Below, one piece after another: positions 11,781 through 16,083 of a stretch of 16,083 bases of DNA. Made by a program: the position numbers and the translations under genes. The stretch is from Candidatus Saccharimonadota bacterium (GTDB lineage: Bacteria > Patescibacteriota > Saccharimonadia > Saccharimonadales > Saccharimonadaceae): positions 1 to 16,083 of the forward strand of contig JAGCSL010000020.1 in assembly GCA_017964115.1 (NCBI GenBank), in the 5' to 3' direction. A model generated the notes under the pieces. That model ran no database searches. It worked only from the letters and a program-made list of their open reading frames with translations, and was not told where the DNA came from. How positions within the stretch are numbered: the stretch's first letter is position 1; each line of letters opens with the position of its first letter.

Positions 11781-13750
11781 ACTTCAAGCTACATAGCAAA
11801 TACCAGCCAACTGGCGACCAGCCACAAGCGATCGAAACGCTTATGCGCGGTATCGAAGAGGGCAGACGTCAGCAAACTCTACTTGGCGTAACTGGTTCCG
11901 GCAAAACTTTCACCATGGCTAACATTATCGAAAGATGTAATCGACCTACCTTAGTTTTAGCGCACAACAAAACCCTTGCTGCTCAGCTTTATTCCGAATT
12001 TCGTGAATTTTTCCCCGAAAATGAAGTGCATTATTTTGTAAGTTATTTCGATTATTATCAGCCTGAAGCTTATATTGCTAGCACCGATACCTATATCGAA
12101 AAGGATTCCGCCATCAATGAGGAAATTGATCGCCTGCGTCACGGCGCCACCGAAGCTCTACTTACGCGTCGCGACACTCTAATCGTAGCTTCGGTTTCTT
12201 GCATTTATGGCATCGGTTCGCCAGACAATTATCGCGCAATGGCAATCCGTTTAGCCAAAGGCGAACAGCGTGACATGACGCAATTTATTCGCCTGCTTAA
12301 TGAAATTCAATACCATCGCAACGATATAGCCTTCGAACGGGGCAATTTCCGCGTGCGTGGCGATACGATTGATGTTTTTCCGGCCTCTGGCGATAGAGCA
12401 TATCGCTTAGAATTCGGTTTTGATCGACTCGAACGCATTAAAGTTATCGACCCGCTCACTGCCGAAGTTCTAGCTGAACCGGAGGAAATCGGCATTTTCC
12501 CAAATACGCACTACGCAACACCGAAAGATTCGCTCGACTTGGCTATTCGAAAAATTCGCGCCGAATATGAAGAGCGCAAGAAATATTTTGACCAAGAACA
12601 TAAGTATCTAGAAGCACAGCGTCTCGGCCAGCGCATTAAATATGATCTCGAAATGCTCGAATCGACTGGCTTCGTCAAAGGGATTGAAAACTATTCGCGC
12701 CACCTCGACGGTCGCGTTCAGGGACAACCGCCCGCCACTTTATTAGATTTCTTCCCAGAAGATTTTCTAATGCTAATCGATGAGTCGCATATGACACTTC
12801 CGCAGGTTCGCGGAATGTTCAACGGCGATCACGCCCGCAAAGAAACGCTCGTCGAATATGGTTTTCGCTTACCGAGCGCACTCGACAATCGCCCACTCAC
12901 TTTCGCCGAATTCGAGCGCCATATTAACCAAGTAATATACGTTTCCGCTACGCCAGGCGAATATGAACTCCAACATTCACCAAAACCAGCCGAACAAGTA
13001 ATTCGCCCAACTGGTTTATTAGACCCAGAGATCGAGGTTCGTCCGAGCGATAATCAAATTGACGATTTAGTCGAAGAAATCGATCAGCGTATTACCAAAG
13101 GCCAACGCATACTCGTTACGACGCTCACTAAACGCATGGCAGAAGATTTATCCGATCATCTCATCGAACTCGGCGTCAAAACTGCCTATATTCATAGCGA
13201 TATTGACACACTTGAACGGGGCGACATTCTTCGTGATTTACGCAATGGCACCTACGATGTTTTAGTTGGCATCAACTTGTTACGCGAAGGTCTCGACCTG
13301 CCAGAAGTATCCCTAGTTGCTATCCTTGACGCTGACAAAGAAGGCTTTTTGCGTTCCGAATCGGCGCTCGTACAGACTATCGGTCGCGCTGCACGTCACG
13401 TTGAGGGCAAGGTTATTATGTATGCCGATACGATGACTGGCAGTATGCAACGCGCCATCGAAGAAACCTACCGTCGTCGCGAGATTCAACAAAAATATAA
13501 CGAAGAGCATCATATCACGCCGAAGTCTGTAGCTAAAGAAATTGGCCAAGGCTTACGCGCAATCATTCCAGAAAAAGAGAAGAGCAATAAGCTTGATCTA
13601 CGCAAGATCCCGCGCGAGGAATATCCACAAATCATTAAAGAACTCACCTCGCAAATGCAACTCGCAGCCGCCAACCTCGAATTTGAACGTGCCGCCGAGC
13701 TACGCGATCAAATCGAAGATATTAAAACTGCATTAGAGCATAAAAAATAA
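11777..13750 (+). CDS. uvrB: Excinuclease ABC subunit B
   Basis: This is a full-length (657 aa) UvrB, the helicase-like subunit that verifies damage after UvrA loading and recruits UvrC. Visible features: Walker A GVTGSGKT (37-44); the beta-hairpin region YYQPEAYIASTDTYIEKDSA (93-112) that inserts between DNA strands; the DEAD-box-like DESH (335-338); helicase motif VSATPGEYE (389-397); motif VI QTIGRAAR (533-540); and a C-terminal UVR domain (about 614-650, ending AANLEFERAAELRDQIEDIK) for UvrC or UvrA contact. Its start overlaps the previous stop (ATGA) and no SD precedes it, so translation is probably coupled. uvrA is in the same region but on the other strand with a separate promoter. Confidence 0.98.
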   Translation: MNFKLHSKYQPTGDQPQAIETLMRGIEEGRRQQTLLGVTGSGKTFTMANIIERCNRPTLVLAHNKTLAAQLYSEFREFFPENEVHYFVSYFDYYQPEAYIASTDTYIEKDSAINEEIDRLRHGATEALLTRRDTLIVASVSCIYGIGSPDNYRAMAIRLAKGEQRDMTQFIRLLNEIQYHRNDIAFERGNFRVRGDTIDVFPASGDRAYRLEFGFDRLERIKVIDPLTAEVLAEPEEIGIFPNTHYATPKDSLDLAIRKIRAEYEERKKYFDQEHKYLEAQRLGQRIKYDLEMLESTGFVKGIENYSRHLDGRVQGQPPATLLDFFPEDFLMLIDESHMTLPQVRGMFNGDHARKETLVEYGFRLPSALDNRPLTFAEFERHINQVIYVSATPGEYELQHSPKPAEQVIRPTGLLDPEIEVRPSDNQIDDLVEEIDQRITKGQRILVTTLTKRMAEDLSDHLIELGVKTAYIHSDIDTLERGDILRDLRNGTYDVLVGINLLREGLDLPEVSLVAILDADKEGFLRSESALVQTIGRAARHVEGKVIMYADTMTGSMQRAIEETYRRREIQQKYNEEHHITPKSVAKEIGQGLRAIIPEKEKSNKLDLRKIPREEYPQIIKELTSQMQLAAANLEFERAAELRDQIEDIKTALEHKK

Positions 13751-13759
13751 GGAGCAACA

Positions 13760-14539
13760 ATGGAAGATTTTATTAAAAACATTAGCTGGGACAATATCGT
13801 CTCGTCAATTGTCACGATTATTATCGCGATAATCCTTTTTCAAATTATTAAGAAAACCTTTAGACGTATTTTTGATCGCAATAAAAACAAAGAGCGCAAC
13901 ACTTATTTTGCCATGGTTGGCAGCTTTATTCGCATTATCTATATAACTCTTGTCGCTCTGCTCGTACTTCGTATTAATGGCGTGAATGTCGATGGTCTAC
14001 TCGCAGGCGTAGGCATCGCTTCCGTCGCCATCGGTCTTGCTGTTCAGGACACGCTCAAAGATATCATCCGCGGCATTTCAATTATTTCCGAAGATTACTT
14101 TAAAATGGGTGATTATGTCACAATCGGTACAGATAGTGGCACTGTAGTCTATTCCGGTATCCGCTCCACTAAACTTAAAGACGGCCTCACTGGCAATATT
14201 ATTTCCATAGCCAATCGCAATATCGAAAAAGCCGAAGTTTCTGCGACTACTTTAAATATCAACATCCCATTACCATATGAACTTAAATTATCCGACGCCG
14301 AAACTATCATGCACGAAATCGCCGAAGCTTCAAAAACTGTCGAGTTTGTCACAGACTGCGAATATCGCGGCGTTAATTCGCTCGCCGAATCCGCTATCGA
14401 ATACCGCCTCTTCGCTAAAAGCGAAAAAGGCAAACGTATCGAGGCCAAACGCAATATCTTACACAAGACCCTCGAAGTACTTGAAAAGCATAAAGTTAGC
14501 GTGCCATATCCACAAATGGACGTTCATCGTAAAGTATAG
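13760..14539 (+). CDS. MscS-type small-conductance mechanosensitive channel
   Basis: This 259-residue membrane channel of the MscS family is of minimal architecture: two leading membrane helices (about 12-31 and 50-71) and the pore helix region (about 76-110). The pore region is Gly/Ala-rich, with GVGIASVAIGLAVQDTLKDIIRGISI, followed by the family hallmark EDYFKMGDYV (111-120). A beta-domain follows with GTVVYSGIRSTKLK and GNIISIANRNI, then a C-terminal alpha/beta cytosolic domain. It would release solutes on osmotic downshift. It starts nine bases after uvrB with AAGGAG (13749-13754) five bases before the ATG. The call is secure at family level; the paralogue is not determinable. Confidence 0.93.
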   Translation: MEDFIKNISWDNIVSSIVTIIIAIILFQIIKKTFRRIFDRNKNKERNTYFAMVGSFIRIIYITLVALLVLRINGVNVDGLLAGVGIASVAIGLAVQDTLKDIIRGISIISEDYFKMGDYVTIGTDSGTVVYSGIRSTKLKDGLTGNIISIANRNIEKAEVSATTLNINIPLPYELKLSDAETIMHEIAEASKTVEFVTDCEYRGVNSLAESAIEYRLFAKSEKGKRIEAKRNILHKTLEVLEKHKVSVPYPQMDVHRKV

Positions 14540-14547
14540 GAGTTTAT

Positions 14548-15093
14548 ATGTTAAAAGCCGATCCAGAGATTATCGTCGACGACGAGATTGTATTGAAACG
14601 CTTCTCGCACGATATCGACCAAATAAAGTACGATTCTATTGTTGCAAACCACGACCATTTATTGCCGTGGTTGCCATGGGCGGATTTTTACCACAATCTG
14701 TCTGACATGCAAAAATTCACTACTGGACAGATTGAGGATTTTGATGCTGGTCGCATTTTTGGTTACGACATTTTTTATAAAGGCAATTTTGCTGGCTCAA
14801 TTGATGCCCATGAAGTTTCTGAGCAGCACCACTATTGTTATATTGGCTATTGGCTAGATAAAAAATACACCAGTAAAGGTATCATGACGCGCAGCGCTAG
14901 CGCTTTGGCAGATTATTGTTTTGACAAACTCGGCATGCATCGTGTTACGATTGACGCCGCGCCCGAGAACGAAGCTTCCGTAGCTGTCGCTAAACGACTA
15001 GGTTTTCCGTTTGAGGCAAGACTAAAAGAAGAACAGTGCCTTGGTGGCAAATATTACGACACTGTAATGTATACCAAGATCAAAGCAGCATAG
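14548..15093 (+). CDS. GNAT acetyltransferase, RimJ/RimL type
   Basis: This 181-residue cytosolic N-acetyltransferase resembles ribosomal-protein-serine acetyltransferases. Visible features: VLKRFSHDID at the N-terminus; HLLPWLPWAD (37-46), typical of RimL-like members; IGYWLDKKYTSKGIMTRSASALADYCFDKLGMHRVTI (99-135) covering motif A; NEASVAVAKRLGF (141-153), the motif B helix and loop; and a terminal YYDTVMYTKIK strand. The acetyl-CoA loop is YTSKGIM, keeping one glycine. Likely substrates are N-terminal amines of ribosomal or other proteins, but the real target is unknown. AGGAG (14538-14542) overlaps the channel gene's stop and lies five bases before the ATG. It is the last gene of the cluster; no clear terminator follows. 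Confidence 0.9.
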   Translation: MLKADPEIIVDDEIVLKRFSHDIDQIKYDSIVANHDHLLPWLPWADFYHNLSDMQKFTTGQIEDFDAGRIFGYDIFYKGNFAGSIDAHEVSEQHHYCYIGYWLDKKYTSKGIMTRSASALADYCFDKLGMHRVTIDAAPENEASVAVAKRLGFPFEARLKEEQCLGGKYYDTVMYTKIKAA

Positions 15094-15110
15094 CAACACC
15101 TCGAATAAGA

Positions 15111-15119
15111 TGTTATAAT
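15111..15119 (+). promoter_or_regulatory. Extended -10 promoter of gltX, near-leaderless
   Basis: TG-T-TATAAT: TG at 15111-15112 and TATAAT at 15114-15119. Seven bases follow before the ATG at 15127. No SD and no clear -35 are seen. The transcript would begin at or one base before the start codon. Confidence 0.65.
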
Positions 15120-15126
15120 ATGCTTC

Positions 15127-16083
15127 ATGAAAACAGTTACTCGATTTGCGCCGTCGCCGACCGGCTATATTCACATTGGTAATGTTCGCTCGGCAATTTA
15201 TCCATACCTTGTCGCCAAACAAAGCAAGGGAACGTTTATTTTGCGCATCGAGGACACTGATCAGGCCCGCTATGTCGAAGGTGCTACTGACTTAATCAAA
15301 GACACTCTACTTTGGCTCGGACTCGACTGGGACGAAGGCCCAGACAGGGGCGGCGACCACGGTCCTTATTATCAGACTCAACGTAAAGAAATCTATTACG
15401 AATGGGCCAAAAAACTCATTGCCAAAGGCCGCGCCTACGCCGATCCAACTCCAAGCGAAACCGTTGCAAAATATCGCGAAGAAAGCAACAAAGCCAAAAA
15501 GGCATTTCTATACCGCAATTATCGACCAAAAAAGACTCCGGAATGGGAAGTTGGCATGCCACTTCGCCTAAAAAGTGAGCCAAAAGATTACGATTATCAT
15601 GACGAGGTTTATGGCGACCTTCATATGGGGCCAGAAACTCAAGACGATATTATTCTCATCAAGGCCGACGGTTTGCCTACTTATAACTTTGCCCACATTG
15701 TCGACGATGCCACGATGGGCGTCACCCATGTTATGCGCGGTCAAGAATATTTACCAAGTATGGGCAATTACCTCGAACTCTATGAAGCATTCGAACTCGA
15801 ACGTCCAAAATTCGTGCATTTGCCGCACATCCTCGCACCAACCGGCAACAAAAAACTAGGGAAGCGCGACGGCGCCAAATCTGCCAACGATTACCGCCTA
15901 GACGGCATTTTGCCAGAAGCCATGCTCAACTTCCTCGCCTGCCTCGGCTGGAACGACGGCACCGAACAAGAGCTTTATAGCAAAGAAGATTTAATTAAGA
16001 AGTTTGACTTAACTCGTATTCAGCGCGCTGGCGCTCGCTATGACGAGCAAAAGTTACTCTGGCTTAACGGCCAGTGGATTCGC
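15127..16083 (+). CDS. gltX: Glutamyl-tRNA synthetase, N-terminal part (runs off window)
   Basis: The first 319 residues of a class I glutamyl-tRNA synthetase are visible; there is no stop before the window edge. The HIGH-type motif is PSPTGYIHIGN (HIGN at 16-19), followed by FILRIEDTDQAR and DLIKDTLLWLGLDWDEGP. The GHVMRGQEYL-equivalent (VTHVMRGQEYLPS) and the KMSKS counterpart KLGKRDGAKS (243-252) are present. The second motif has Gly where Ser is usual. The region after GRAYADPTPSE lacks the CxC zinc pair of E. coli-type enzymes, as in many GluRS. The anticodon-binding domain is outside the window, so discrimination between tRNA-Glu and tRNA-Gln cannot be judged. The start is supported by the promoter at 15111-15119. 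Confidence 0.95.
   Translation, partial: MKTVTRFAPSPTGYIHIGNVRSAIYPYLVAKQSKGTFILRIEDTDQARYVEGATDLIKDTLLWLGLDWDEGPDRGGDHGPYYQTQRKEIYYEWAKKLIAKGRAYADPTPSETVAKYREESNKAKKAFLYRNYRPKKTPEWEVGMPLRLKSEPKDYDYHDEVYGDLHMGPETQDDIILIKADGLPTYNFAHIVDDATMGVTHVMRGQEYLPSMGNYLELYEAFELERPKFVHLPHILAPTGNKKLGKRDGAKSANDYRLDGILPEAMLNFLACLGWNDGTEQELYSKEDLIKKFDLTRIQRAGARYDEQKLLWLNGQWIR

Noticed and set aside
14277..14705. 142-codon plus-strand frame spanning the channel/acetyltransferase junction
   Set aside because: It overlaps two well-supported genes in another frame and has no homology-like features.
15095..15114. Imperfect hairpin AACACCT/AGATGTT after the acetyltransferase gene as a terminator
   Set aside because: Seven-base AT-rich stem with a mismatch, no U-tract, and it overlaps the gltX -10. 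Too weak to call.

Overview
The window reads as a compact, moderately AT-rich bacterial chromosome segment. It is almost entirely coding, with very short gaps and many 1-8 nt gene overlaps, and no stretch of 300 bases lacks a gene. The gene style fits a Patescibacteria/CPR bacterium, most likely Candidatus Saccharibacteria (TM7). The pointers are the GluRS subtype, the class I aldolase, the DUF5684 and YgjV-like membrane proteins, small orphan proteins, and the standard genetic code. This placement is inference from protein style, not from a marker such as 16S rRNA. I saw no tRNA, rRNA, insertion sequence, CRISPR array, prophage or plasmid gene.

Layout. Positions 1-207 hold the tail of a metallophosphoesterase. 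Positions 243-2087 are one ORF joining a PfkB-like sugar-kinase domain to a complete class I fructose-bisphosphate aldolase, with a near-perfect Shine-Dalgarno (SD) and ATG inside the ORF exactly at the aldolase start. A 28-nt perfect palindrome (bidirectional terminator) separates it from convergent ribosomal protein bL25 (CTC type, minus strand). Next comes a small acidic protein (minus). Diverging from it is a two-gene unit (plus): a YgjV-like membrane protein with a GNAT-like cytosolic tail, then an anchored extracytoplasmic protein. uvrA (minus) meets that unit tail to tail with one base between stop codons. From the uvrA promoter region diverges a tight plus-strand cluster: a helical orphan, a MurL-like epimerase, MurD (probably the L-glutamate-adding MurD2 type), a DUF5684 membrane protein, uvrB, an MscS-type channel and a RimJ/RimL-type acetyltransferase. 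The start of gltX runs off the right edge.

How the genes work together. UvrA and UvrB are the damage-recognition half of nucleotide excision repair. The MurL/MurD pair suggests that D-glutamate enters peptidoglycan by adding L-Glu to UDP-MurNAc-L-Ala and then epimerising it, as described in Xanthomonas, instead of through glutamate racemase MurI. The aldolase is the core glycolytic C6-to-C3 cleavage enzyme.

The strongest pattern not explained by the gene list is promoter architecture. Six of the eight transcription units that begin here with a recognisable promoter have a -10 hexamer ending exactly six bases before the start ATG, usually with an extended TGn. A seventh (gltX) has seven bases. 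These mRNAs should therefore begin at or next to their AUG (leaderless). Genes inside operons instead use SD sites or ATGA/TAATG stop-start overlaps. Only bL25 has a conventional promoter plus leader plus SD.
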